From the NCBI RefSeq assembly GCF_020177055.1, contig NZ_JAIQXT010000005.1, forward strand, positions 1 to 64,000: a DNA stretch of 64,000 nt, written 5' to 3'. Both the position numbers and the translations under genes were made by a program. Numbering within the stretch: position 1 is the first letter of the stretch; every line of letters starts with the position of its first letter. The notes beneath the pieces were generated by a model that was not told where the DNA came from, did not search any database, and worked only from the letters and a program-made list of their open reading frames with translations. Shown here piece by piece: positions 50,722-60,782 of this stretch. This stretch comes from Sphingomonas sp. R647. GTDB taxonomy: Bacteria > Pseudomonadota > Alphaproteobacteria > Sphingomonadales > Sphingomonadaceae.

Positions 50722-51318
50722 ATGAAGACCCGTGCAATGCTTGCCCTCGCCCTGTCCGCCGCCGCTCTGGCGGGCTGTTCCACCACTATGGGCGGCTCTG
50801 CGCCGGTCGATGTGACGCGCTATCACCTGTCCCAGCCGATCCCGGCGGGAACGCTGGCAGTACAGCCGGTGAGCGGCGGCGCCGCCGGCCCGGAGGCACA
50901 GCTGTATCTCGACGCGGTCGCCGCGACGATGGGCGGCATGGGATTCGCCGCCACGACCGATTCGGCCAAGGCCGACTATCTCGCCACGGTCGATTTCCGC
51001 CGCACCGATCGCGGCCAGGTCCGCACGCGCCCGCCGGTGACAATCGGCCTTGGCGGCGGCAGCTTTGGTGGCAATGTTGGCGTCGGCGGCGGGGCCAGTG
51101 TCGGCATCGGCAGCAAGACCAAGACCATCTATGCGTCCGAACTGTCGGTGCAGTTGCGTCGTCGCGGCGACAATACCGTGATCTGGGAGGGCAAGGCGAT
51201 GACCGAAGCGCTGGGCGCAGCGGATGGCACCCAGCCTGCGGACACCGCCACCAAGCTGTCTAATGCGCTGTTCAAGGGCTTTCCCGGCCAGTCTGGGATC
51301 ACTATCACGGTCAAATGA
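50722..51318 (+). CDS. DUF4136 lipoprotein
   Basis: A protein of 198 residues that starts MKTRAMLALALSAAALAGC, a lipoprotein signal with lipobox LAGC. The body has the DUF4136 layout: an N-terminal strand region with FDxx-like VTRYHLSQPI, ADYLATVDFR, a glycine-rich loop (IGLGGGSFGGNVGVGGG) and a closing segment KLSNALFKGFPG. Function unknown; family members lie in the outer membrane. AGGAGG lies 9 bases before the ATG. It overlaps the following peptidase gene by 4 bases. Confidence 0.85.
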   Translation: MKTRAMLALALSAAALAGCSTTMGGSAPVDVTRYHLSQPIPAGTLAVQPVSGGAAGPEAQLYLDAVAATMGGMGFAATTDSAKADYLATVDFRRTDRGQVRTRPPVTIGLGGGSFGGNVGVGGGASVGIGSKTKTIYASELSVQLRRRGDNTVIWEGKAMTEALGAADGTQPADTATKLSNALFKGFPGQSGITITVK

Positions 51319-52433
51319 CCATCCAGCTGAACGCCGCTTTTGACAGCGGCAACATCCGCCTGATCGACATCGACGGGGATACCGTCGATGTCGAGATCGT
51401 CGCCGACCACCAGTCCGACTTCTTCCAGTGGTTCCACTTCCGCGTGGCGGGCGCGACGGGGCGGACGCTGACCTTCCGCATCACCAACGCGGGCAAGGCG
51501 GCCTATGCGTTCGGCTGGCCCGGCTATCGTGCGCGGGTCAGCACCGATCGCAACGCGTGGCGGCTGACCGACGGCGCCTATGCCGATGGCGTATTCAGCT
51601 TCACGCATAGCTTCGACAGCGATGTGGCGTGGTTCGCCTACTTCGCCCCCTATACGATGGAGCGCCATGCCGACCTGATCGCGCGCATGGCGGCGCAGCC
51701 CGGCGTGACGCATTGCGAGCTGGGCCAGACGCTCGACGGGCGGGCGATGGACCTGCTGACGCTGGGCGCGGGCCCCAAGCAGGTGTGGCTCTATGCCCGC
51801 CAGCATCCCGGCGAATCGATGGCGGAATGGTGGGCCGAAGGTGCGCTGGAGAAGCTCACCGATCCGAACGATGCCACCGCGCAGGCGCTGCGGGCCAAGG
51901 CAACGTTCCACATCGTCCCCAACATGAACCCGGACGGCAGCTTCCGCGGCCATCTGCGCACCAACGCGGCGGGCGTGAACCTCAACCGCGAATGGCATGC
52001 GCCGACGATGGAGCAGAGCCCGGAAGTGTTGCTGGTCCGCGCGGCGATGGACGAGACCGGCGTCGATTTCGCGATGGACGTGCATGGCGATGAGGCGATC
52101 CCGGCGAACTTCCTTGCCGGATTCGAAGGCATCCCGAGTTGGACCGACGCGCAGGGCGACAAATATTATGAATTCGGCCGCCGCCTCGCCGCCGCGACCC
52201 CGCTGTTCCAGCTTGAAAAGGGCTATGACAAGTCCGCGCCCGGGCAGGCGAACCTGTCGATGTCGACCAACCAGCTCGCCGAGCGCTTCGGCGCGGTGTC
52301 GATGACGCTGGAAATGCCGTTCAAGGACCATGACCCCAGCCCCGATGCTGAGTTCGGCTGGTCGCCGGAGCGCTGCAAGGCGCTCGCCCATGCGTGCCTC
52401 GATACGCTGGCGGGGATGATCGACGAGGTTTAG
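51315..52433 (+). CDS. M14-family zinc carboxypeptidase (cytosolic CCP-like)
   Basis: A protein of 372 residues: an N-terminal beta-sandwich domain typical of the cytosolic carboxypeptidase-like group, then the M14 peptidase domain. Zinc ligands appear as His and Glu in RQHPGESMAEW and a later His in DVHGDEAIP; the substrate-binding NMNPDGSFRGHLRTNAAGVNLNREW is complete, and a C-terminal catalytic Glu region is in MTLEMPFKD. No signal peptide is seen, so it is cytoplasmic, removing C-terminal residues from proteins or peptides. Confidence 0.9.
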   Translation: MTIQLNAAFDSGNIRLIDIDGDTVDVEIVADHQSDFFQWFHFRVAGATGRTLTFRITNAGKAAYAFGWPGYRARVSTDRNAWRLTDGAYADGVFSFTHSFDSDVAWFAYFAPYTMERHADLIARMAAQPGVTHCELGQTLDGRAMDLLTLGAGPKQVWLYARQHPGESMAEWWAEGALEKLTDPNDATAQALRAKATFHIVPNMNPDGSFRGHLRTNAAGVNLNREWHAPTMEQSPEVLLVRAAMDETGVDFAMDVHGDEAIPANFLAGFEGIPSWTDAQGDKYYEFGRRLAAATPLFQLEKGYDKSAPGQANLSMSTNQLAERFGAVSMTLEMPFKDHDPSPDAEFGWSPERCKALAHACLDTLAGMIDEV

Positions 52434-52437
52434 GGCA

Positions 52438-53211
52438 ATGCTGCGGGGGGCATTGCTGCTGACGCTGCTGCCGGGCGTTACGCTCGCTCAGTCTGTTCAA
52501 GAACGTCGCATGGGAGTCGAGTGGGCAAGCACCAAGGGTCACCCGATGGAGGCAAGTATCTCCGTCGCGCTAACCTCATTGATGCCACCGACCGCAGACG
52601 TGGCGCGATGGCCCTCGATTGATCGCCGAAAGTCCGCTTACGAGAAGGGCCTATTTCCGCTGCCGGTCGGCGATGACGAATTTAGAGCTGAGATTCGGGT
52701 CAGGTTCAGCATCGCGGCGGACGGCACAGCGACGGGTTGTGAAGTCACAAAGTTCAGCGGGATCCAAACTCTAGACTCACATGCCTGCCCGCATTTGCGA
52801 CAGCATCTAACGCTGACCCCCGGATTGTCGAGCGAAGGCACGCGGTTTGGCGGCGCGGTTGAATTATCGGTAACTTACTCATCTGGCCGGTTTTTTGTTC
52901 TGGCTCCTGATGGAAAGGCGCGGAGAGGTAAAGATCGTGATGCAATCCCGCTCAAGCCCATCGATAGACAAGCGGTAGGGTTCTCCCGCATTGATGGTCT
53001 CCCGGACCATATCGAGAGCGTTTCTGGGCAGCTTCGCGTCGAACAAAACGGTTCAGTCAGCGCCTGCACTCTGACGTCGACTACGGAGGATGATCGCTTC
53101 GACCTTTCAGTTTGCGATCGGCTCAGAATCTGGAGGTTCAGACCGGCTCTAGATCCGCAAGGCAGGGCTCATGCCGCCAACTATCCGTTCTGGGTATGGC
53201 GCTGGCGATGA
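52438..53211 (+). CDS. Secreted protein with two TonB-C-like segments
   Basis: A protein of 257 residues with a signal-like start (MLRGALLLTLLPGVTLAQS). Two stretches, about 83-150 (FSIAADGTATGCEVTKFSG) and 200-256 (RVEQNGSVSACTLTSTTEDD), share the pattern of TonB C-terminal domains: strand, 'dG.v..c.v..ss....D..tC..l....f.pa..'. It lacks the TonB membrane anchor and Pro-rich linker, so it is probably a stand-alone periplasmic protein. The base composition is lower in GC than neighbours, which suggests it was acquired. Confidence 0.65.
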   Translation: MLRGALLLTLLPGVTLAQSVQERRMGVEWASTKGHPMEASISVALTSLMPPTADVARWPSIDRRKSAYEKGLFPLPVGDDEFRAEIRVRFSIAADGTATGCEVTKFSGIQTLDSHACPHLRQHLTLTPGLSSEGTRFGGAVELSVTYSSGRFFVLAPDGKARRGKDRDAIPLKPIDRQAVGFSRIDGLPDHIESVSGQLRVEQNGSVSACTLTSTTEDDRFDLSVCDRLRIWRFRPALDPQGRAHAANYPFWVWRWR

Positions 53212-53669
53212 TCCGCACCGGCCACCTCGACGATCCGCAAGTGATCACGCTGCTCGAACTCCATGCGCGCGAGATGTCGGATCATTCTCCGCCGGGCACC
53301 TGCCATTTCCTCGACCTGTCGGGGCTGAAGACCCCGGACATCACCTTCCTGAGCGCATGGGATGGCGACACGCTGCTTGGCGTGGGCGCGCTCAAGCAGC
53401 TCGATCCGCTGACCGGTGAGGTCAAGTCGATGCGCGCCACCGCCGCCGCGCGCGGGCGGGGCGTGGGGTTCGCGATCCTCGACCATATCGTCAGCCTCGC
53501 CCGCGACCGGGGCTACACCGCGCTCAAGCTGGAAACCGGGACCGGGCCGCTGTTCGAGGCCGCGCACGCGCTCTATCGCCGCTATGGCTTTGCCCCCTGC
53601 CCGCCCTTTGCCGGCTATGTCGAAACCGACTTCAACCGCTTCTACGCGCTAGGGCTAACCGTCGCTTGA
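53208..53669 (+). CDS. GNAT-family N-acetyltransferase
   Basis: A protein of 153 residues with the GNAT acetyl-CoA-binding motif in ATAAARGRGVGFAILDHIV (R-x-x-G-x-G/A type) and the late ALYRRYGFAPCPPF. The order resembles YsnE/Ttr-type acetyltransferases. The substrate is unknown. I use the ATG at 53208, which overlaps the previous stop as ATGA; an ATG at 53196 is possible. Confidence 0.85.
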   Translation: MIRTGHLDDPQVITLLELHAREMSDHSPPGTCHFLDLSGLKTPDITFLSAWDGDTLLGVGALKQLDPLTGEVKSMRATAAARGRGVGFAILDHIVSLARDRGYTALKLETGTGPLFEAAHALYRRYGFAPCPPFAGYVETDFNRFYALGLTVA

Positions 53670-53703
53670 TCGCGCACCGTGGTGTGCCCTATTGCAGCGC
53701 ACC

Positions 53704-54258
53704 ATGAGCACAGAACTCCCCTCGCCGAGCGATGCGCCGGCCCGCCTGAAGCCGCTGCCGCTGCTGATCTTCAGCTCGCGCTGGCTCCAGCTGCCGCTGT
53801 ACGTCGGGCTGATCGCCGCGCAATGCGTCTATGTGTTCCTGTTCATCAAGGAACTGATCCACCTGATCCAGCACGCCTGGGAGTTTACCGAACAGCAGAT
53901 CATGCTGGTCGTGCTGGGCCTGATCGACGTGGTGATGATCTCAAACCTGCTCGTGATGGTGATCGTCGGCGGGTACGAGACTTTCGTCTCGCGCCTTGGC
54001 CTCAAGGGCCATCCCGACCAGCCTGAGTGGCTCAGCCACGTCAATGCCGGCGTGCTGAAGGTGAAGCTGGCGATGGCGATCATCGGCATTTCGTCGATCC
54101 ACCTGCTGCGCACCTTTATCGAGGCGGGCGCGCTGGGTCAGCCGAACGGTCGCATCACCGAGCAGGCCGTCATCTGGCAGACGGTCATCCACATGGCCTT
54201 TATCGCTTCGGCGATCGGCATCGCCTGGGTCGACCGGATGACGCAGAGCAAGAACTGA
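53704..54258 (+). CDS. UPF0114 (YqhA-type) membrane protein
   Basis: An inner-membrane protein of 184 residues with four hydrophobic segments. The stretches IFSSRWLQLPLYVGLIAAQ, LIDVVMISNLLVMVIVGGYETFVSRL and KLAMAIIGISSIHLLRTFIEA match the UPF0114 family. The function is not established. I start at the ATG 53704 (MSTELPSPSDAP). It converges on a DUF1467 gene, 10 bases apart. Confidence 0.9.
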   Translation: MSTELPSPSDAPARLKPLPLLIFSSRWLQLPLYVGLIAAQCVYVFLFIKELIHLIQHAWEFTEQQIMLVVLGLIDVVMISNLLVMVIVGGYETFVSRLGLKGHPDQPEWLSHVNAGVLKVKLAMAIIGISSIHLLRTFIEAGALGQPNGRITEQAVIWQTVIHMAFIASAIGIAWVDRMTQSKN

Positions 54259-54268
54259 GGCTCGCGCC

Positions 54269-54529
54269 TCAGCTCCAGTAATCGAGCATGTCGGCGGTGA
54301 TCCAGCCGTTGACATAGTTGAGGTAAAAGGCCGCGAACAGCGTGGTACCGACGATCGTCGTCCATTTCGCGATCGGCCCCGCCTCAAAGCGCTGCGGCGC
54401 GCTTTCGGCCTGCCCCTTGACCATCGGGTCCCCCGCCTCGACCCCGGTGCGCGCATAGAAGGGCAGCACCAGGAACAAGGCGAGGAACCAGAACAGGAAG
54501 TAGATTGCGAGCGCGCTGAACCAGTTCAT
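54269..54529 (-). CDS. DUF1467 membrane protein
   Basis: A small membrane protein of 86 residues with two hydrophobic helices: the opening MNWFSALAIYFLFWFLALFLVLPF and a C-terminal IVGTTLFAAFYLNYVNGW. This is the DUF1467 family, typically placed next to rnj in alphaproteobacteria. Function unknown. It follows rnj by 4 bases and is probably in the nuo-birA-coaX-rnj transcription unit. Confidence 0.9.
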   Translation of the reverse strand: MNWFSALAIYFLFWFLALFLVLPFYARTGVEAGDPMVKGQAESAPQRFEAGPIAKWTTIVGTTLFAAFYLNYVNGWITADMLDYWS

Positions 54530-54533
54530 TCCA

Positions 54534-56174
54534 TCACACCTCGATCAGCATTACATCCATCACCGGCTTCTTGCCGGTATAGCGCACCGCGACGCGCCGT
54601 GCGGCGAGCCGGATTTGCTCGCGCAGCTTGTCGCGGTCGCCGCCGCGCGCCTCGCCCACCACCTTGGCCACCGCCGCGCTGGCATCGGCGATCAATGTGG
54701 CGCGATCCTCTTCAGCAGGCACACCCTGAATGGTTACTTCGGGCTGGCCGGCCAGCTTGCCATTGGCCTTGATCGCCACGGCGACTGACATCTGGCCGTA
54801 CAGGCCGAGCTTGCGCCGCTCGTTCATCGTTGTGCCATCGGCGGGCAGGATCACGTCGCCGTCGAGCACCAGCCGTCCGGCTGGGGCATTTCCGACCTTT
54901 TTCGGCTTGCCCGGCGCAAGGCGGATAATCTCGCCATTATTCTGCACCACCGCATTGGGGATGCCATGCGCGCGGCCGAAGCGGGCCTGTTCGGCGATAT
55001 GGCGCATCTCGCCATGGACGGGCACGAGGATGTCGGGGCGGATCCAGTCATACATCGCCGCCAGCTCGGGGCGGCCGGGATGGCCGGAGACGTGGACGAA
55101 TGCCTGACGGTCGGTGATCATCTCGACCCCCTTGCCCGCCAGGATGTTCATGATCCGCCCGATTGCCATTTCGTTGCCGGGGATCTGCTTGGATGAGAAC
55201 ACGACGGTGTCGCCCGACTCGAGCTTCAGCTGATGCGTCTCGTCGGCGATGCGGGCCAGTGCGGCGCGCGGTTCGCCCTGCCCGCCGGTGGCGATGATCA
55301 TCACCTTGTCGCGCGGCAGCTTCATCGCGGTTTCGAAATCGACCGTCTCGGGGAAGTCGCGCAGATAGCCGGTTGCCTTGGCAACGCGCAGGATGCGGTC
55401 GAGCGAACGCCCCGCGACGCACATCGCGCGGCCCGTATCCTTCGCAACCTCGCCCAGCGTCTGCAGCCGCGCGGCGTTGGAGGCGAAGGTGGTGACGAGC
55501 ACCCGGCCCTTGATGCCCGCGACGACCTCGTCCAGCCCTTCACGGACCGCGGATTCGGAGCCCGAGGCTTCGGGGTTGAACACATTGGTCGAGTCGCACA
55601 CGAGCGCGAGCACGCCTTCGTCGCCGACTGCGGTCAGCTCCGCGGCGGTCGACGCGCCGCCCATCACCGGCGTGTCGTCGATCTTCCAGTCGCCGGTGTG
55701 GAACACGCGCCCATAGGGGGTGTCGATCAGCACTGCATTCCCCTCAGGGATCGAGTGCGCCAGCGGCAGATAGCGGATGCCGAACGGGCCGATCTGGAAC
55801 GGCTCCTCTTCGCGCACCACGTTCAGCTCGACGCGGTCGGCAATGCCTTCTTCATCCAGCTTGCCGTGGATCAGACCCGCGGTAAACGGCGTCGCATAGA
55901 GCGGCACGCCCAGCTCGCCCGCCAGATAGGGCAGCGCGCCGATATGATCCTCATGCCCGTGCGTCAGCACGATGCCGAGCAGGTCGTCCAGCCGCTCCTC
56001 GATGAACTGCAGGTCGGGCAGGATCAGGTCGATGCCGGGATAGTCGGGCGTGCCAAAGATCACGCCGCAATCGACCATGATCCACTTGCCGTGGCAGCCA
56101 TAGAGATTGACGTTCATGCCGATCTCGCCCGAGCCACCGAGCGCGAGGAAGAGGAGTTCTTTACCGGGGGTCAC
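54534..56174 (-). CDS. rnj: Ribonuclease J
   Basis: An RNase of 546 residues of the beta-CASP metallo-beta-lactamase group, with 5'-exonuclease and endonuclease activities used for RNA maturation and decay. The metal-binding motif is LTHGHEDHIGALPYL, GGSGEIGMN begins the protein, and the beta-CASP Asp/His motifs (VCDSTN, SGHPGRPE) and a C-terminal domain are complete. The GTG start is the only one in position. Upstream lies an inverted repeat pair and then coaX. Confidence 0.95.
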   Translation of the reverse strand: MTPGKELLFLALGGSGEIGMNVNLYGCHGKWIMVDCGVIFGTPDYPGIDLILPDLQFIEERLDDLLGIVLTHGHEDHIGALPYLAGELGVPLYATPFTAGLIHGKLDEEGIADRVELNVVREEEPFQIGPFGIRYLPLAHSIPEGNAVLIDTPYGRVFHTGDWKIDDTPVMGGASTAAELTAVGDEGVLALVCDSTNVFNPEASGSESAVREGLDEVVAGIKGRVLVTTFASNAARLQTLGEVAKDTGRAMCVAGRSLDRILRVAKATGYLRDFPETVDFETAMKLPRDKVMIIATGGQGEPRAALARIADETHQLKLESGDTVVFSSKQIPGNEMAIGRIMNILAGKGVEMITDRQAFVHVSGHPGRPELAAMYDWIRPDILVPVHGEMRHIAEQARFGRAHGIPNAVVQNNGEIIRLAPGKPKKVGNAPAGRLVLDGDVILPADGTTMNERRKLGLYGQMSVAVAIKANGKLAGQPEVTIQGVPAEEDRATLIADASAAVAKVVGEARGGDRDKLREQIRLAARRVAVRYTGKKPVMDVMLIEV

Positions 56175-56202
56175 ATGTTTCCAGTCTGATAAACGGCCAT
56201 TT

Positions 56203-56274
56203 GCCCTGAGCCTGTCGAAGGGCTGTGCCGCGAACGTGATGGCGGGAACAGGCCTTCGACAGGCTCAGGCCAAA
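56203..56274. repeat. Inverted pair of CCCTGAGC..GTCGAAGGGC repeats, copy 2
   Basis: TTGCCCTGAGCCTGTCGAAGGG and the inverted GGCCTTCGACAGGCTCAGGC flank about 25 bases between rnj and coaX. It is the same element as at 35987-36062. Here both neighbouring genes run the same way, so the hairpin would lie inside an operon transcript if it is read through. Confidence 0.8.
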
Positions 56275-56309
56275 CGGCGTTAGTGGGATATGCGCCGGCG
56301 ATCAAACGA

Positions 56310-57080
56310 TCATGCCCGCGACCGCTCCCACAGCATCGCCAGCCCCTGAATCGTCAGGTCAGGTTCGATCACGTCGAACGCATCGGTCTGCTTTTCGAAC
56401 AGCACCGCAAGGCCGCCGGTGGCGATCACTTTCACGGGGCGACCGATCTCTGCCTTCATCCGTGCGACCAGCCCCTCGATCATCGCGATATAGCCCCAAT
56501 AAATGCCGATATGCATCTGATCGACCGTGTTGCGGCCGATGACCGAGGTGTTCGCGGGCGCCTCGATCGCGATGCGCGGCAGCTTGGCGGCGGCGGTAAC
56601 CAGCGCGTCGAGCGATAGGTTGATGCCCGGCGCGATGATCCCGCCCTTGTACGCGCCGGTATAGTCGGCGACGTCGAACGTCGCGGCGGTGCCGAAGTCG
56701 ACGACGATCAGGTCGCCGGGATGGTTTTCGTGCGCGGCAATGATGTTGAGCGCGCGGTCGGCACCGACGCTCTGCGGCTCCTCGACATCCAGCGCGATCG
56801 GCCATCCGTCGCGTCCGGCGACGAGCGGGGTACAGCCGAAATATTTCTGCGACAGCACCTCAAGATTGTGGAGCGCGCGCGGGACGACGGTGCCGATGAT
56901 GACGCCGGTGACGACGCCGCGCTCATAGCCCTCCAGCGCGAGCAGCTGGCTTAGCCACACCGCATATTCGTCAGCGGTGCGGCGCGGATCGGTCGCGATG
57001 CGCCAGCGCGCCTTGATCTCACGCCCCTGAACGAGCGCGAAAACGATGTTGGTGTTGCCGGCGTCGATCGCGAGCAGCAT
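56310..57080 (-). CDS. coaX: Type III pantothenate kinase
   Basis: A protein of 256 residues of the ASKHA fold that phosphorylates pantothenate in CoA synthesis. The ATP-binding motif is [22 protein letters not shown] is the second phosphate motif, and GADRALN is the pantothenate region. Together with coaBC at 42.6 kb it covers two steps of the pathway. It lies 11 bases after birA on the same strand, an order conserved in alphaproteobacteria. Confidence 0.95.
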   Translation of the reverse strand: MLLAIDAGNTNIVFALVQGREIKARWRIATDPRRTADEYAVWLSQLLALEGYERGVVTGVIIGTVVPRALHNLEVLSQKYFGCTPLVAGRDGWPIALDVEEPQSVGADRALNIIAAHENHPGDLIVVDFGTAATFDVADYTGAYKGGIIAPGINLSLDALVTAAAKLPRIAIEAPANTSVIGRNTVDQMHIGIYWGYIAMIEGLVARMKAEIGRPVKVIATGGLAVLFEKQTDAFDVIEPDLTIQGLAMLWERSRA

Positions 57081-57091
57081 GAAATGGTCCT

Positions 57092-57820
57092 TCAGATCAG
57101 GAAGACGTCGCCGGCATGAATGACATGCCGCGACCCATCGGCCAAGCGGAGGATCAGCGCGCCATCGCCGGTCAGGCCGTCGAACAGGCCGTCATGGCTG
57201 ATCCCGTCCGGCAAGCGCGCGGTGAGCGCGGTAGCGGTCGGATGCGCGCGGTCGAGCCAGCGTTGGCGGATCGGGTCCAGACCCTCACCACGCCAGCGCG
57301 ACAGCCAGCGTGCAAAGCTCTCGGCCAGGACCTCGGCAAAGGTCGCGGCGGCCACCGCAACGCCCTGTGCGGCAAGGCTGGTCGCCGGGCGATCGGGCAA
57401 ATCAGGGTGATGCGACAGGTTGACGCCGATGCCGACCACGACCGCATCCCCGGCGCGCTCGAGCAACACGCCCGACAGCTTCGCGCCGTCGATCAGCAGG
57501 TCATTGGGCCATTTGATCGTCGCGCCGGTGGGGAGGAAGACGCGGACCGACTCTTCCAGCGCCACGACCGTGATCAGCGCCAGCGTCGGCGCGGGTGGAT
57601 CGGTCGGGCGCAGGCGGACGAGCGTGCTGCCGTAAAAATTGCCGATCGGCGACTCCCACGCCCTGCCCTGTCGTCCCTTGCCCGCCGTCTGACGCTCTGC
57701 ACGCAGCCAGCTACCCTCAGCGGCACCCGCCGCAGCGAGCGCCAGCATGTCGGCGTTGGTCGAGCCGGTTTCGGCTACAACCCGGATCAGAACAGCGTCC
57801 GTGCCGCCGCCATCGACCAA
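57092..57820 (-). CDS. birA: Biotin--[acetyl-CoA-carboxylase] ligase
   Basis: A protein of 242 residues without the N-terminal helix-turn-helix of E. coli BirA, so a ligase only, not a repressor. The biotin/ATP motifs are [19 protein letters not shown] and [17 protein letters not shown]. It attaches biotin to AccB; accA is at 30.5 kb. The start is a TTG at 57820, the only start in frame before the first motif; it overlaps the end of nuoN by 34 bases. Confidence 0.93.
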   Translation of the reverse strand: MVDGGGTDAVLIRVVAETGSTNADMLALAAAGAAEGSWLRAERQTAGKGRQGRAWESPIGNFYGSTLVRLRPTDPPAPTLALITVVALEESVRVFLPTGATIKWPNDLLIDGAKLSGVLLERAGDAVVVGIGVNLSHHPDLPDRPATSLAAQGVAVAAATFAEVLAESFARWLSRWRGEGLDPIRQRWLDRAHPTATALTARLPDGISHDGLFDGLTGDGALILRLADGSRHVIHAGDVFLI

Positions 57821-59232
57821 GCGCCGAGCACAGGGATCAGCAGATAGCCGAGCGGCGAGACGAACACCGCCGCTGCGGCGATCAGGCCACCCTCAAGCGC
57901 GCTGTCGCTCTTGGCATAGGCCGGCGCAGGCTCGTCGAAGTACATCGTCTTGACGATCTTGAGGTAATAGAACGCCCCGATCACCGACGCCGCGATACCG
58001 ATCGCGGCGAGCGGGAACAGCCCCGCCTTCACCGCTGGCTCGAACACCGCGAACTTGGCCCAGAAGCCGAACAGCGGCGGGATGCCCGCAAGGCTGAACA
58101 TGAACATCGCCAGCGCCGCCGCCAGTGCCGGGCGCGTGCGCGACAGGCCCGACAGGCTCGCGATCGTTTCGACCGGCTGCCCCTCGGTGTCGCGCATCTG
58201 CAGCACGACGAGGAAGCTGCCCAACGTCATCACCACATAGATGGTGAGATAGGTCAGCACGCCCGCCACGCCCTCGGCCGTGCCCGCAGCAAGACCGATC
58301 AGCGCGAAGCCGACATTGTTGATCGACGAGTAGGCGAGCAGACGCTTGATGTTGGTCTGCCCGATCGCCGCGACGGCGCCGAGCACGATCGAGGCAAGCG
58401 CGGCGAAGATCACGATCTGGCGCCAGTCGCTGGTCACCGGACCCATCGCCTCGATCGCGACGCGGACCGACAGCGCCATCGCCGCGACCTTGGGCGCGCT
58501 GGCGAAGAAGGTCGTCACCGGGGTCGGCGCGCCTTCGTATACGTCCGGCGTCCACATATGGAACGGGACCGCCGACATCTTGAACGCGAGGCCGGCGAAG
58601 ACGAACACGAGGCCGAACAACAGGCCCATATTCTCACCCGCAGCATAAGCCGAGGCGATGTCACCGAACACGGTGGTGCCGCTGAAGCCATAGACCAGGC
58701 TAATGCCGTAGAGCAGGATGCCGCTCGCGAGCGAGCCGAGGATGAAGTACTTCAGACCCGCTTCGGCCGAACGCACATCGCGGCGCATGAAGCTGGCAAG
58801 GACGTAGGACGCGAGGCTGTTGAGCTCGAGCCCGACATAGAGGGTCAGCAGGTCGTTTGCCGACACCATCATGCCCATGCCCGCGGTCGCGAACAGGATC
58901 AGGATGGGGTATTCGGGGCGCAGATCCTCACCAGAGGTGCGCGCGAAGAAGCGCGGGGCGATGATGATCGAAACCGCCGCGGCGAAGAAGATCAGCGCCT
59001 TGGCATAGGCCGAGAACAGATCGGCGCGATACAGGCCGTCGAACGCCGTGCCGCCCGAGGAGGCGTTGCCGGTCAGCGCGATCCCTGCGCCGATCAGCAC
59101 GGCGACCGAAACCCAGCTCACCGCGCGCGAAACCGCTGGGCCACCCCATGCGGCGACCATCAGCAAAGCGAGCCCACCGACCGAGAGGACAATCTCGGGC
59201 AGGACCATCGAAAGTTGCAGGCCGTAGTCCAT
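57787..59232 (-). CDS. nuoN: NADH-quinone oxidoreductase subunit N
   Basis: A membrane-arm subunit of complex I of 481 residues and about 14 helices, one of three antiporter-like proton-pumping subunits. The central lysine/glutamate residues lie in helices around MRRDVRSAEAGLKYFILGS and FKMSAVPFHMWTPDVYEGAPTPV. It follows nuoM with overlapping start and stop, in the standard order L-M-N. Confidence 0.96.
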   Translation of the reverse strand: MDYGLQLSMVLPEIVLSVGGLALLMVAAWGGPAVSRAVSWVSVAVLIGAGIALTGNASSGGTAFDGLYRADLFSAYAKALIFFAAAVSIIIAPRFFARTSGEDLRPEYPILILFATAGMGMMVSANDLLTLYVGLELNSLASYVLASFMRRDVRSAEAGLKYFILGSLASGILLYGISLVYGFSGTTVFGDIASAYAAGENMGLLFGLVFVFAGLAFKMSAVPFHMWTPDVYEGAPTPVTTFFASAPKVAAMALSVRVAIEAMGPVTSDWRQIVIFAALASIVLGAVAAIGQTNIKRLLAYSSINNVGFALIGLAAGTAEGVAGVLTYLTIYVVMTLGSFLVVLQMRDTEGQPVETIASLSGLSRTRPALAAALAMFMFSLAGIPPLFGFWAKFAVFEPAVKAGLFPLAAIGIAASVIGAFYYLKIVKTMYFDEPAPAYAKSDSALEGGLIAAAAVFVSPLGYLLIPVLGAWSMAAARTLF

Positions 59233-60782
59233 CAGTGTGCCGCTCCATGCTCGGCAGATTTATGCTCTGGCGCATGCGCGGCCTTGGCAGCAGCGGGATT
59301 GCCGGGGGTCGGCAGGCTATCACCCGCCGGACGCGCCCGCTCGATCCGCGCGAGCAACGTCGCAACGTCGGCGCGCATCGGGGCGAGGAAGCTCTCAGGG
59401 TACACACCCATCCACAGCACCGCCGCCGCGATCGGTGCCAGCAGCGCCATTTCGCGCTTGTTCAGGTCCGGCATCGCCTTGACGTCGTCCTTGGTCAGGT
59501 CACCGAACACGACGCGGCGGTATAGGTAGAGCATATAGCCCGCGCCCAGAATAATGCCGGTGGTCGCGATCAGCGTTGCCAGCGTCGACACCTGATAGGT
59601 ACCCATCAGCGCAAGCAGTTCGCCGACGAAGTTGCTCGTGCCGGGCAGGCCAACCGATGCCATCGTGAACAGCATGAACAGGATCGCGTATTTCGGCATG
59701 TTGATCGCGAGGCCGCCGTAGCGGTCGATCTCACGCGTATGCAGACGGTCGTAGATCACGCCGACGCACAGGAACAGCGCGCCCGACACCAGGCCGTGGC
59801 CCAGCATCACCATCATCGCGCCCTCGATCCCCTGACGGTTGAAGGTGAACAGGCCAAGCGTCACGATCGCCATGTGCGCGACCGACGAATAGGCGATCAG
59901 CTTCTTCATATCGCTCTGCACCAGCGCGATCAGCGAGGTGACCACCACCGCGATGCACGACAGGCCGAATACCAGCCAGATCAGCTGCGCCGAAGCCTCC
60001 GGGAACATCGGCAGCGAAAAGCGCAGGAAGCCATAGCCGCCGAGCTTCAGCAGCACGCCCGCCAGGATCACCGACCCGGCGGTCGGCGCCTGCACGTGCG
60101 CGTCGGGCAGCCAGGTGTGCACCGGCCACATCGGCATCTTCACCGCGAAGCTCGCGAAGAATGCCAGCCACAGCCAGGTCTGGACCCCGGCGGGGAAGTC
60201 ATAGGCCATCAGCTCCGGGATCGACGTCGTGCCCGCGGTGATGGTCATGTACATCATCGCGATCAGCATCAGCACCGAGCCGAGCAGCGTGTAGAGGAAG
60301 AATTTGTAGCTCGCGTAGATGCGGTTCGCGCCGCCCCAGATGCCGATGATCAGGAACATCGGGATCAGGCCGGCCTCAAAGAACACGTAGAACAGGAAGA
60401 TATCCTGCGCCGCGAAGGTGCCGATCATCAGCACTTCGGTGATCAGGAACGCGGCCATATATTCCTGGACGCGCTTGGTGATCGCTTCCCAACTCGCGCC
60501 GATGCAGATCGGCATCAGGAACACGCTGAGCATGATCAGCAGCAGCGCAAAGCCGTCGATGCCCAGCGACCAGCCGAACGCGCCGAACAGGTTGGGATAA
60601 TGCTCGACGAACTGCCACTGCGGCCCGCCAATCTCGAAATTCGCCCACAGCACGCCGCCAAGGACGAGGTCGACCAGCGTCGCGCCCAGCGCAATCCAGC
60701 GCGCCTGATTGGCGCTGACGAACAGACATGCGATCGCCGCCACCAGCGGCACGATCAGCATCAGGGAGAGAATGCCGCTCAT
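59232..60782 (-). CDS. nuoM: NADH-quinone oxidoreductase subunit M
   Basis: A complex I proton-pumping subunit of 516 residues with about 14 helices. The conserved [39 protein letters not shown] and [17 protein letters not shown] stretches are intact. A charged, Ala/Pro-rich C-terminal tail ends [10 protein letters not shown]. It overlaps nuoL by 4 bases and nuoN by one. Confidence 0.96.
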   Translation of the reverse strand: MSGILSLMLIVPLVAAIACLFVSANQARWIALGATLVDLVLGGVLWANFEIGGPQWQFVEHYPNLFGAFGWSLGIDGFALLLIMLSVFLMPICIGASWEAITKRVQEYMAAFLITEVLMIGTFAAQDIFLFYVFFEAGLIPMFLIIGIWGGANRIYASYKFFLYTLLGSVLMLIAMMYMTITAGTTSIPELMAYDFPAGVQTWLWLAFFASFAVKMPMWPVHTWLPDAHVQAPTAGSVILAGVLLKLGGYGFLRFSLPMFPEASAQLIWLVFGLSCIAVVVTSLIALVQSDMKKLIAYSSVAHMAIVTLGLFTFNRQGIEGAMMVMLGHGLVSGALFLCVGVIYDRLHTREIDRYGGLAINMPKYAILFMLFTMASVGLPGTSNFVGELLALMGTYQVSTLATLIATTGIILGAGYMLYLYRRVVFGDLTKDDVKAMPDLNKREMALLAPIAAAVLWMGVYPESFLAPMRADVATLLARIERARPAGDSLPTPGNPAAAKAAHAPEHKSAEHGAAH

